Shown here one piece after another: positions 1 through 6,714 of a stretch of 64,000 nt of DNA. The notes under the pieces are model-generated. The model was not told the origin of the DNA and did no database searches. It saw nothing but the letters and a program-made list of their open reading frames with translations. This stretch comes from Pseudosporangium ferrugineum (GTDB lineage: Bacteria > Actinomycetota > Actinomycetes > Mycobacteriales > Micromonosporaceae). Position numbers and translations under genes: made by a program. Every line of letters begins with the position of its first letter. The stretch's first letter is position 1. The stretch lies in NCBI RefSeq assembly GCF_003002065.1, contig NZ_PVZG01000004.1, positions 186,001 through 250,000 of the forward strand, read 5' to 3'.

Positions 1-1
1 C

Positions 2-274
2 ACCCATCAGGGCAAGTACCAGGCACGCGCGGCCGGTGACGCGATCGTGGCGCGCGCCCAGGGCGAGCCGGTGGAGGCCCGGATGGTGGTCGACGAGGAC
101 CGCCGGGTGATCGTGGGCTTCACGGTCGTCGGCCCGGACGTCGCGGAGCTCCTGCACGCCGCGACGGTCGCCATCACCGGCGAGGTCCCGCTGGACCGGC
201 TGTGGCACGCCGTTCCCGCCTATCCCACGGTCAGCGAGGTGTGGCTGCGGCTGCTGGAGGCGTACGGCCGCTGA
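2..274 (+). CDS. C-terminal fragment of pyridine nucleotide-disulfide oxidoreductase family flavoprotein
   Basis: Only the last 90 residues are in the window, and the reading frame is open from base 2. The fragment resembles the dimerisation domain of FAD/NAD(P)-dependent disulfide reductases such as lipoamide dehydrogenase and mercuric reductase. It runs from a GKYQARAAGDAIVARA helix through VGPDVAELLHAATVAI to the terminal AYPTVSEVWLRLLEAYG helix. In classical members the last motif contains the catalytic His (HPTxxE); here that position is Tyr (AYPT), so it may not reduce a disulfide. The family is well supported; the substrate cannot be told from a fragment. It ends just before the triple operator of the next gene. 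Confidence 0.75.
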   Translation, partial: THQGKYQARAAGDAIVARAQGEPVEARMVVDEDRRVIVGFTVVGPDVAELLHAATVAITGEVPLDRLWHAVPAYPTVSEVWLRLLEAYGR

Positions 275-280
275 TTCTCC

Positions 281-370
281 AACCGCTCGGTACAAAAGTG
301 GGCCGGGTCACCAACCGAGCGGTACAAAATGCGGTACGGTGGCACGCAACCGAGCAGTACAAAATGCGGG
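281..370. promoter_or_regulatory. Triple palindromic operator upstream of SDR/SnoaL operon
   Basis: Three copies of a 16-17 bp element lie at 281-297, 313-329 and 348-364, spaced 32 and 35 bp. The core ACCG-AG/CT-CGGT followed by ACAAAA is a perfect or near-perfect palindrome; copy 1 carries CT in the centre and copy 2 AG. The array fills the space between the preceding stop and the RBS at 377-383. The palindromic core and near three-turn spacing suggest a dimeric repressor of the TetR, MarR or HxlR type. No such regulator is adjacent inside the window. Confidence 0.7.
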
Positions 371-389
371 TCACACCGGAGGAAGACGC

Positions 390-1076
390 ATGACCGTCAC
401 ACTGATCACCGGCGCCAACAAGGGCCTCGGCTTCGAGACCGCCCGGCAGCTCGTCGAGCTGGGCCACACGGTCTACCTCGGCGCCCGCGACACCGAGCGG
501 GGCGGGAGGGCCGCGGCGGCGCTGGGGGCCAGGTTCGTGCGGCTCGACGTCACCGACGACGCCTCGGTGAAGGACGCGCTGGCCCTCGTCGACGCGGAGG
601 AGGGCCGGCTGGACGTCCTGGTGAACAACGCCGGCATCCTCGGCGGCGAGACGGTGGACGGGCCGGAGGCGCTGCGGGTGTTCGACACCAACGTCGTGGG
701 CATCGTCCGCGTCACGGAGGCCGCCCTCCCCCTGCTGCGGAAGTCCCCCAACCCCACCGTGGTCACCGTCTCGAGCAGCATGGGCTCCTTCTGGGCGGTG
801 ACCAACCCGGACCGGCCCGAGTCGGGCATCCTGGCCCCGCTGTACGCGGCGTCCAAGTCGGCCGCCACCATGCTCACCGTCCAGTACGCCAAGGCCCACC
901 CGGGCATCAGGTTCAACGCGCTCGAGCCCGGCTACACGGCCACCGACATGACGGCCGCCATGGGCGGTGGACGGCCGCCGCGGGAGAGCGCCCGGGTCGT
1001 GGTGCGGCTGGCCACGGTCGGCGCGGACGGTCCGACCGGGACGCTGCAGGACGAGCTCGGGACGCTGAACTGGTGA
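390..1076 (+). CDS. SDR family NAD(P)-dependent oxidoreductase
   Basis: This 228-residue short-chain dehydrogenase starts with a Rossmann strand and the cofactor loop TGANKGLG at residues 7-14. It then has the NNAG motif ([11 protein letters not shown]) and the catalytic YxxxK (YAASK) preceded by a Ser-rich strand (VTVSSSMGS). The C-terminus has the [11 protein letters not shown] loop typical of carbonyl-reductase-like SDRs. I chose ATG 390 because GGAGGA lies at 377-383; an earlier start at 339 would run through the operator. Its stop overlaps the next start by 4 nt, so the two are translationally coupled. The substrate is unknown; the SnoaL partner suggests a small hydrophobic ketone or xenobiotic. 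Confidence 0.85.
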   Translation: MTVTLITGANKGLGFETARQLVELGHTVYLGARDTERGGRAAAALGARFVRLDVTDDASVKDALALVDAEEGRLDVLVNNAGILGGETVDGPEALRVFDTNVVGIVRVTEAALPLLRKSPNPTVVTVSSSMGSFWAVTNPDRPESGILAPLYAASKSAATMLTVQYAKAHPGIRFNALEPGYTATDMTAAMGGGRPPRESARVVVRLATVGADGPTGTLQDELGTLNW

Positions 1077-1471
1077 CGGCCCGGGAGCCGCTGCGCGACT
1101 GGTACCTGCGCTACGTCGCCGAGCTCAACGCGCACGAGTTCGGCGGCATGAACGCGTACATCGGCGAGCGGGTGCTGCTCAACGGGGAGCCGGGCACCCG
1201 CGACGACGTCCTCGCGGTCCAGCGGCGCGACGTCGAGGCCGTACCGGATCTGCACTGGGAGGTCCGGGAGCTGCTCCTGGACCGCGACCGGATCGCCGTA
1301 CGCGCGATCAACACCGGCACCCCGGTGAAGGAATGGCTCGGCGTCCCGCCGTCCGGCAGGTCGTTCGAGATCGTCGAGTACGCCATCTACCGGGTCGGCG
1401 GCGGCCGGTTCGTCGAGATGACGGCGCTGCACGACTCGGCCGCGCTGCGCCGCCGGCTCACCGGAGAGTAG
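1073..1471 (+). CDS. SnoaL-like ester cyclase / NTF2-fold protein
   Basis: This 132-residue protein has the SnoaL/NTF2-like layout: an N-terminal helix ([17 protein letters not shown]), [12 protein letters not shown], a helix with [14 protein letters not shown], and a strand series ending [20 protein letters not shown]. The VPDLHWEV and Y-x-V-x-x-G-R-F-V-E patterns are characteristic of actinobacterial 'ester cyclase' SnoaL proteins. Many members have unknown substrates and are not true polyketide cyclases. The GTG at 1073 overlaps the SDR stop (GTGA), which fits coupling. It converges on the next gene with a 4-nt gap. Confidence 0.75.
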   Translation: MTAREPLRDWYLRYVAELNAHEFGGMNAYIGERVLLNGEPGTRDDVLAVQRRDVEAVPDLHWEVRELLLDRDRIAVRAINTGTPVKEWLGVPPSGRSFEIVEYAIYRVGGGRFVEMTALHDSAALRRRLTGE

Positions 1472-1475
1472 GGGT

Positions 1476-2966
1476 TCACCGGCGTGCGGCGCCGGCCACC
1501 AGCAGGGCGCCCGCCCCGGCGAGCATCGCGCCCACGAGCGCCACGACGGCGGCCGGCGGACCGGTGATCGGCAGGCCGCCGCCGGCGCCCTGGCCCGCTC
1601 CCCCGGCCGCGTACGGCCGCACCTCGATCCTCGCCGTGTCGTTCCACGGCTGCGGATCGGCCGCGCCGCCGGCCACCGTGACGACGCCGACGGAGGGCGT
1701 GGCCGCGCGCAGGCGGACCCGCAGGGTGATCGCGACGCTCGCGCCGGGATCCACCCCGTCCTCGGGGAAGCAGCGGTAGCGCGTCAGCCCCGGCTCGCGG
1801 GCACCGACCACGTCGCCGGCGTACCCGAAGCAGGACGTCGACACGACGTCCACGCCGGCGGGGACGTCCACGGTCAGCGTGGCCCACGTCGCCACGTCCC
1901 AGCGTTCGTCCTGGCCGCCGGTGCCGTACACCTGCGCCGGTCCGGCGTTGCTCAGCCGTACGGTCATCGCCACGGTCTCGCCCGGCCGGCCCCGCACGGG
2001 GCCGGCGCCGGCACGCAGGTCCGCGGGATTCGCGGTGATGTGCAGGTAGAAGGTCCCCTCGCTGTCCAGGAAGTCGGCGTCCGGGGCGTCGGCGAGCGCG
2101 GTGGCGAGCCGGTCGAGCCGCAGCGGCGGACCGGTGCCGGGCCGCGCGTCGCCCGGGTCGAACGGCTCGCCGGCGGGCATCGGATCGACGGCGTACCGCA
2201 CGTGCTGGGAGGTGAGCCCGGCGACCCACGAGGGCACGGGCACCGTCACCGGCGTCGACGAGCTGACCTCGGCCCGCTCCCCGGGGGCGAGCCGGAAGTC
2301 CGGGAACGGGCACTGGACCTGCGTGCCGCTGTAGTAGCAGTTGCTCCGCCGGTCACGGGCGGGCTGCGCCCACGGCAGAGTCGCCCGCACCAGCACCCCG
2401 GAGGCCGCGGCGTCGCCCACGTTGGCGAACCGCGGGCGCACCGGGACGCGGCTGCCGGCCCGGACGCCGTCGACGTGCGCCGACGTCGCGGACAGGTCCG
2501 GCAGCGGCCCGGTCAGCGTGAAACCCTGCCGGTAGCCGGCCGGCGTGGCACCGTCGGCGGTGAGCTCGTAGTCGAACGTCACCTCGGTGCCGGGCTCGGC
2601 GTCCGGCGACGGGGTGTACCGCAACGGCAGGACGTTGCGCGTCCAGTCGGCACTGGCGATCTCCAGGACACAGGTCAGTACGGCGTCCGACTGCACGCAG
2701 CCCGGCGTCGGCTCGGCCGGGGTGATGCGCAGCCAGGGCGCCGCCGCGGTGGCGTCCAGGGTGAACGTGGCCCGGGGCGGCGGGGTGCCGGCGGTGACGC
2801 CGTACCGTGCCGCGACGACCTTGCCGTCGACCGCGCCGGCGGGCATCCCGCGGGAGCGCAGGTCCACGATCAGCTCCGGGGCCGGGCCCGCCGCGCGGGC
2901 GACGGCCGCTCCGGGCAGGACACAGAGCAGGCCGGCCAGGACGGCCATCAGCATCCGGAGCCGCAT
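1476..2966 (-). CDS. LPxTG-anchored secreted surface protein with DUF11-like repeats
   Basis: About 496 residues. An N-terminal signal peptide (LRMLMAVLAGLLCVLPGAAVARA) is followed by a secreted region rich in Asp, Val and Pro. Immunoglobulin-like/DUF11-type segments resemble each other: 'SNAGPAQVYGTG...' and 'ANVGDAAASGVLVRATLP' are typical of these repeats. The C-terminus has a Gly-rich linker, the sortase motif LPITG, a hydrophobic helix and a terminal RR. Sortase should therefore link it to the cell wall. The ORF can start with GTG 2969, but ATG 2966 has better spacing to the RBS AGGAGG at 2973-2978. No sortase gene is nearby. The function is probably adhesion or surface structure and is not specific. 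Confidence 0.75.
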   Translation of the reverse strand: MRLRMLMAVLAGLLCVLPGAAVARAAGPAPELIVDLRSRGMPAGAVDGKVVAARYGVTAGTPPPRATFTLDATAAAPWLRITPAEPTPGCVQSDAVLTCVLEIASADWTRNVLPLRYTPSPDAEPGTEVTFDYELTADGATPAGYRQGFTLTGPLPDLSATSAHVDGVRAGSRVPVRPRFANVGDAAASGVLVRATLPWAQPARDRRSNCYYSGTQVQCPFPDFRLAPGERAEVSSSTPVTVPVPSWVAGLTSQHVRYAVDPMPAGEPFDPGDARPGTGPPLRLDRLATALADAPDADFLDSEGTFYLHITANPADLRAGAGPVRGRPGETVAMTVRLSNAGPAQVYGTGGQDERWDVATWATLTVDVPAGVDVVSTSCFGYAGDVVGAREPGLTRYRCFPEDGVDPGASVAITLRVRLRAATPSVGVVTVAGGAADPQPWNDTARIEVRPYAAGGAGQGAGGGLPITGPPAAVVALVGAMLAGAGALLVAGAARR

Positions 2967-2988
2967 CACGTACCTCCTCGGTGTCTCC

Positions 2989-3969
2989 TCACCCCACCAT
3001 GACGTCCTTGAGCGGGCGGCGGGGTGTGCCGGGCACCGGCCGGCCGTAGCCGAGGCGCAGCACCATCTGCGCCCAGGTGTCCGTACGGGGGTCGCTGAGC
3101 CGGGAACGGGCGGCCGGCAGCTCCACGGGCTGACTGACCGGGGTGGCGGCGAGTCCCAGCGTGGTGGCCGCGAGCAGCACCCGTTGCAGGGCCTGCCCGG
3201 CCTGCACCCACTCCGCCGGGCCGTCGCCGCGCGTGGTCAGGACGACCAGCGTCGGGTGCGGTTCGAAGCGGGCGCCGCCCGCGCTGCGCGGCAGGTGGAA
3301 GTCGCGGACGGGCAGAACCTCGCGGGCGTCCCACGGGCCGAGCGCCGTGACCGGCACACCGTCGCGGCGGCCCCGGCCCGGCGCCGTCCACCGGGCGAGT
3401 TCGTCGGCGTACCCGTCCCGGGCCCGCAGGTGCCGGTCGGCGGCGTGGGACATGCCGAGCACGGCGTCCCGGCCCGCCGGGGTGGCCACGGCGAGCGCCG
3501 CGCCCTCGAGTCGCGCCGCGGCGATCAGCCGTTCGACCGCATCGGCCGGCAGCGCCGTGTCGGCGAACGGGTAGCGGTTGGTGTGCCGCCGCTCGACGGC
3601 CGCCGCCAGCGACGTGACCCCCGGCGTCGGCTCGGCCCGCCGGCCGGCCGCGACCCGGGCCACCAGATCGCCGTCGTGCCGGGACGGGAACAGGTCGAGC
3701 AGCGGCAGGCAGCCCGCGGCCCGGAACGCCAGGCGCAGGGTGAAGAGGGCGGCGCCCACACTGATCATCAGCTCGCGGCCGTCCGGGTCCAGGACGGGCA
3801 GCTGGCGGGTGCGGTCGGCGTACACGTCCACATGGTTCTCGCCGACCCGGAAGAGCCAGGGCTGGCTGTTGTGCAGCGACGGGGCGGCGGTCGCGGTGCG
3901 CACACACTCGGCCAGGACCGTACGCGACAGTGCTCCGGCCCGGTGGCGTGCCGTGACGGTGCTGGTCAT
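2989..3969 (-). CDS. Acg-type nitroreductase-fold FMN protein
   Basis: This 326-residue protein matches the Acg family (Mycobacterium Rv2032/Rv3131 type). Family members have two degenerate nitroreductase halves, bind FMN and are associated with dormancy. Family features include the N-terminal CVRTATAAPSLHNSQPW segment, DPDGRELMISVGAAL, RRHTNRYPF, and the C-terminal LQRVLLAATTLGLAATPVSQPVEL helix. Related mycobacterial proteins lack nitroreductase activity because of an occluding lid and may sequester flavin; whether that holds here is unknown. ATG 3969 is the natural start. A DosR-like box lies 80 bp upstream on the same strand, which agrees with the known DosR control of acg. Confidence 0.85.
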   Translation of the reverse strand: MTSTVTARHRAGALSRTVLAECVRTATAAPSLHNSQPWLFRVGENHVDVYADRTRQLPVLDPDGRELMISVGAALFTLRLAFRAAGCLPLLDLFPSRHDGDLVARVAAGRRAEPTPGVTSLAAAVERRHTNRYPFADTALPADAVERLIAAARLEGAALAVATPAGRDAVLGMSHAADRHLRARDGYADELARWTAPGRGRRDGVPVTALGPWDAREVLPVRDFHLPRSAGGARFEPHPTLVVLTTRGDGPAEWVQAGQALQRVLLAATTLGLAATPVSQPVELPAARSRLSDPRTDTWAQMVLRLGYGRPVPGTPRRPLKDVMVG

Positions 3970-4048
3970 GCCCGCACCTCCGCTTCGTCCGAGGATCGCC
4001 GATCGGCCCGTACCCGTCCATTGCAGCCCCCGCGCCGTCCCGGTCCCA

Positions 4049-4063
4049 GGGCCGAAGGTCCCG
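4049..4063 (-). promoter_or_regulatory. DosR-like box upstream of acg-type gene
   Basis: Read on the minus strand the site is CGGGACCTTCGGCCC. This matches the actinobacterial DosR/DevR-type consensus (GGGACTTTCGGCCCT). It lies 80 bp upstream of the nitroreductase start at 3969. Confidence 0.65.
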
Positions 4064-4086
4064 GTACCACCCACCCGGGCGGGCCG

Positions 4087-4101
4087 TTGGACTCTGGGCC
4101 G
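4087..4101 (+). promoter_or_regulatory. DosR-like box upstream of flavodoxin
   Basis: The site is TTGGACTCTGGGCCG. It is weaker than its neighbour because the first G is T, but it keeps GGAC in the left arm and GGCC in the right arm. It lies 46 bp upstream of the flavodoxin ATG. With the site at 4049 it forms a divergent pair between two redox genes. Confidence 0.5.
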
Positions 4102-4146
4102 GGGCGGCGGGCGGGATGAGGGTGGGAGGAAGAGAGAGGGGCCGGC

Positions 4147-4662
4147 ATGAAAGCGCTGATCATCTTCGAGTCCATGTTCGGCAACACCCAGTCCATCGCC
4201 CACGCCGTCGCCGAGGGGCTCGGGGACGCGTACGACGTCCGGGTCGCGGACGTCGCCACGATGCCGCGGGCGTACGGCGTCGACCTGGTCGTCGTCGGCG
4301 GCCCGACCCACGCGTTCGGCATGTCCCGGCCGTCCACCCGCGAGGACGCCCGCCGGCAGGGCACCGTGCGCGAGGGCGCCGTCGCGGCCGGCCTGCGGGA
4401 GTACTTCGACTGCTCGCCGGTGCTGCACGGCCTCGCCGCGGCGGCCTTCGACACCAAGATCAACAAGCCGCTGGTCCCCGGCTCGGCCGCCCGCAAGGCC
4501 CAGAAGGAACTGCGCCGGCTCGGCTGCCGGATCGTGCTGCCGGCCGAACACTTCCTCGTCACCGGCACCGGCGGCCCGCTGCTCGAGGGCGAACGGGAAC
4601 GCGCCCGGCAGTGGGGGGCGGCCCTCGCGCAGGCCGCGGCCCGGGAGCACCACAGCGTGTGA
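4147..4662 (+). CDS. Flavodoxin family protein
   Basis: This 171-residue flavodoxin-fold protein has the FMN phosphate-binding loop ESMFGNTQSIA at residues 8-18 and the second flavin loop VVVGGPTHAFGMSRP near residue 55. The Asp-rich long-chain insert of true flavodoxins is absent, so it is a flavodoxin-domain protein of the kind common in DosR-type islands. The likely role is cytoplasmic electron carriage or a quinone/flavin reductase function. GGAAGAGAGAGG at 4128-4139 supplies the RBS. It is divergent from the acg-type gene and a DosR-like box lies 46 bp upstream, suggesting induction in low oxygen. The redox partner is not identified. Confidence 0.8.
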   Translation: MKALIIFESMFGNTQSIAHAVAEGLGDAYDVRVADVATMPRAYGVDLVVVGGPTHAFGMSRPSTREDARRQGTVREGAVAAGLREYFDCSPVLHGLAAAAFDTKINKPLVPGSAARKAQKELRRLGCRIVLPAEHFLVTGTGGPLLEGERERARQWGAALAQAAAREHHSV

Positions 4663-4713
4663 GCCGCGACCGGCGGCGGCACGGAGGTCAGGCCGTACGG
4701 AAGGAAGACGACG

Positions 4714-4944
4714 ATGATGTACGACGGAGGCGGAATGGGCGCCGGAGGCTGGATCCTCATGATCCTGACCGTGGCCCTGCTGGCGACGCTCGTCGTCGCC
4801 CTGGTGCGGCCGCTCGCCGGGCCCGGCCCCGCCGACCCGGTGGGGCACGCGGAGGAGATCCTCGCCGACCGGCTCGCGCGCGGTGAGATCAGCAGCGAGG
4901 AGTACGAGCAGCGGCTGCACGTCCTCCGCGCCGCCCACCGGTAG
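4714..4944 (+). CDS. SHOCT-domain small membrane protein
   Basis: This 76-residue protein begins with a Gly-rich stretch and a single transmembrane helix (GGWILMILTVALLATLVVALVRPL). The C-terminal SHOCT motif (AEEILADRLARGEISSEEYEQRLHVL) follows. SHOCT is a short domain thought to mediate oligomerisation and is often attached to membrane anchors. An AAGGAAG RBS lies at 4701-4707. It sits between the flavodoxin and the DUF4389 gene, 51 nt after the flavodoxin stop, so it may be co-transcribed with the flavodoxin. The function is unknown. Confidence 0.75.
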   Translation: MMYDGGGMGAGGWILMILTVALLATLVVALVRPLAGPGPADPVGHAEEILADRLARGEISSEEYEQRLHVLRAAHR

Positions 4945-4969
4945 GCACGGCCGGGCGACCGGCGAGGAC

Positions 4970-4984
4970 GGGACCTGCGGCTCT
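4970..4984 (+). promoter_or_regulatory. DosR-like box upstream of DUF4389/P1B-5 ATPase operon
   Basis: The site is GGGACCTGCGGCTCT, 51 bp upstream of the ATG at 5035. Its extended form (to TGGCC) nearly repeats the site at 39935, GGGACCTATGGCTCT, also followed by GGCC. This supports one shared regulator. Confidence 0.6.
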
Positions 4985-5034
4985 GGCCGCGACGGCGATC
5001 ACGGCGGTCTGCTGAGGCGACCTGGGAGGGTGCC

Positions 5035-6705
5035 ATGAACCGCTATCCGTTGCGGGTCGAGGCACGCCGGGACGAGCCGCTGAGCCGATGGCTCTGGCTC
5101 GTCAAATGGCTGCTGCTGATCCCGCACTCCGTCGTCCTGGCCGTGCTGTGGGTGGGCTTCGCCGTGCTCACCGCCGTCGCCTACCTCGCGGTCCTGATCA
5201 CCGGCAGCTATCCGCGGGCCATCCAGGCGTACGACGTCGGGGTGCTGCGGTGGACCTGGCGCGTCGCCTACTACGGCTACCAGGCGCTCGGCACCGACCG
5301 GTACCCGCCGTTCACCATGGCGGACGTGCCCGGCTACCCGGCCCGGCTGCATCTGGACGAGCCCGCCCGGCCGCCGCGATGGCTGCCGCTGGTCGCATGG
5401 TTGTTCGCCGTGCCGCACCTCGTGCTCGTGGGAGCGCTGACCGGCGGCGTGACCCTCGCGCTCACCGCCGGCGACAACGGGAACGGCGCCCCGGTGGGCG
5501 TGGTGACGGCGGGCGTCCTGATCGCCGGCCTCGCCCTGCTCTTCACCGGGCGGTATCCCCGCGGGCTGTACGACCTGCTCGTCGGCATCGCCCGCTGGAA
5601 CCTGCGGGTCATCGGCTACCTGGCGTTGCTCACGCCGTACCCGCCCTTCCGGCTGGACCAGGGCGAGCGCGAGCCGGACGGCGACCCGCGGGATCCACCG
5701 CCGGTGCATCGCGGCCCCCGGGAGGGATCGGCCGTGGGCCCGGCCCTCGCCCTCGTGGCGGGCGTGCTCCTGGTGCTGCCCGCGGTCGGCTCGGCAGCGG
5801 CCGGCGGAACCCTGCTGGCCGTCGAGAGCGCCCGGGACGCCTCGGGGTACGTGACGAGCCCGGTCCTGCCGCTCAGTTCCGCCACCGCGGCCGTGACCAC
5901 CGAGGACATCGCCCTGCGCGACACGGGCACGTGGACCGGGCTGTTCGCCGACGTGGGCGGCGTGCGGATCACCGCGGACAGCACCACGGGCAAGCCGGTG
6001 TTCGCCGGGATCGGCCGTCGCGCCGACGTCGACCGGTGGCTGGCCGGGACGGCCCGGGACCGGATCACCGACGTCACCGGCGGGACCGCCCGCTACGACC
6101 GTACGGGCGGCGCGGTCACGCCGGTGACGGCACCGGCCGGCCAGAACTTCTGGCTCGCCTCGGTCACCGGCAGCTCGGCCGCCGAGCTGACGTGGCGGGT
6201 CACCGACGGGGATTTCACCGTCGTGCTCGCGAACGCCGACGGCTCCCCCGGCGTCGCCGCCGACGTGCGGGCCGCCGCGCAGGTGCCCGGCCTCACGGGG
6301 GCGGGCGCGGGGCTCCTGCTCGCCGGGGTCGTGCTCGGTGTCCTCGGCATCCTGCTGATCGTCCTCGGCGGCACCGGGCTGGGCCGCCGGCACAGCGGCC
6401 GGCCCACTCCCCCGACGCCACCCACTCCCCCGGCGACGCCCATTCCCGCGGCGACGCCCACTCCCCCGGCGACGCCCATTCCCGCGGCGCCACCCACTCC
6501 CTCGGCGACGCCCATTCCCGCGGCGCCGGAAAATCCCTCGGCGTCACCCCGCCCTTCACCGCAGGACGGCGGCGCTGCGCCGCAGGAGGTCGGCTCTCAG
6601 TCGCAGGACGGCGGCTCTCAGTCGCGGGACGGTGGTGCTCCGCCGCGGGACGGTGGTGCTCCGCCGCGGGACGGCGGTCTGACCGGCGCGGTCGCGCCGA
6701 GGTAG
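5035..6705 (+). CDS. DUF4389 tandem-domain membrane protein with Pro/Ala and Asp/Gly-rich tail
   Basis: This 556-residue protein has two DUF4389 copies, about residues 3-100 and 110-205. Each carries paired transmembrane segments and the repeated signature of an aromatic/Pro turn plus GRYP or GSYP (LITGSYPRAIQAYDVGVLRW; LFTGRYPRGLYDLLVGIARW). A fifth hydrophobic segment follows, then an extracytoplasmic stretch of about 180 residues. Another helix (GLTGAGAGLLLAGVVLGVLG) leads to a low-complexity tail of TPPxTPIPAA and QDGG/RDGG repeats. DUF4389 has no known biochemistry. The RBS is GGAGGG before ATG 5035. It ends 9 nt before the metal ATPase, so the two are very likely an operon under the DosR-like box at 4970. 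Confidence 0.75.
   Translation: MNRYPLRVEARRDEPLSRWLWLVKWLLLIPHSVVLAVLWVGFAVLTAVAYLAVLITGSYPRAIQAYDVGVLRWTWRVAYYGYQALGTDRYPPFTMADVPGYPARLHLDEPARPPRWLPLVAWLFAVPHLVLVGALTGGVTLALTAGDNGNGAPVGVVTAGVLIAGLALLFTGRYPRGLYDLLVGIARWNLRVIGYLALLTPYPPFRLDQGEREPDGDPRDPPPVHRGPREGSAVGPALALVAGVLLVLPAVGSAAAGGTLLAVESARDASGYVTSPVLPLSSATAAVTTEDIALRDTGTWTGLFADVGGVRITADSTTGKPVFAGIGRRADVDRWLAGTARDRITDVTGGTARYDRTGGAVTPVTAPAGQNFWLASVTGSSAAELTWRVTDGDFTVVLANADGSPGVAADVRAAAQVPGLTGAGAGLLLAGVVLGVLGILLIVLGGTGLGRRHSGRPTPPTPPTPPATPIPAATPTPPATPIPAAPPTPSATPIPAAPENPSASPRPSPQDGGAAPQEVGSQSQDGGSQSRDGGAPPRDGGAPPRDGGLTGAVAPR
6404..6685. repeat. Coding tandem repeats in the DUF4389 protein tail
   Basis: About 6404-6535 consists of near-18-bp units (CCCATTCCCGCGGCGACG type) encoding Pro-Ile-Pro-Ala-Ala-Thr. 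About 6570-6685 has 21-bp units of the form GGGACGGTGGTGCTCCGCCGC, encoding Arg-Asp-Gly-Gly-Ala-Pro-Pro, two copies being nearly identical. Such tracts change copy number by slippage, so tail length may vary between strains. Confidence 0.75.
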
Positions 6706-6714
6706 GAGGACGAT

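Noticed and set aside
281..370. CRISPR or phage-related repeat
   Set aside because: The palindromic core, 16-17-bp size and position in a promoter leader indicate operators.
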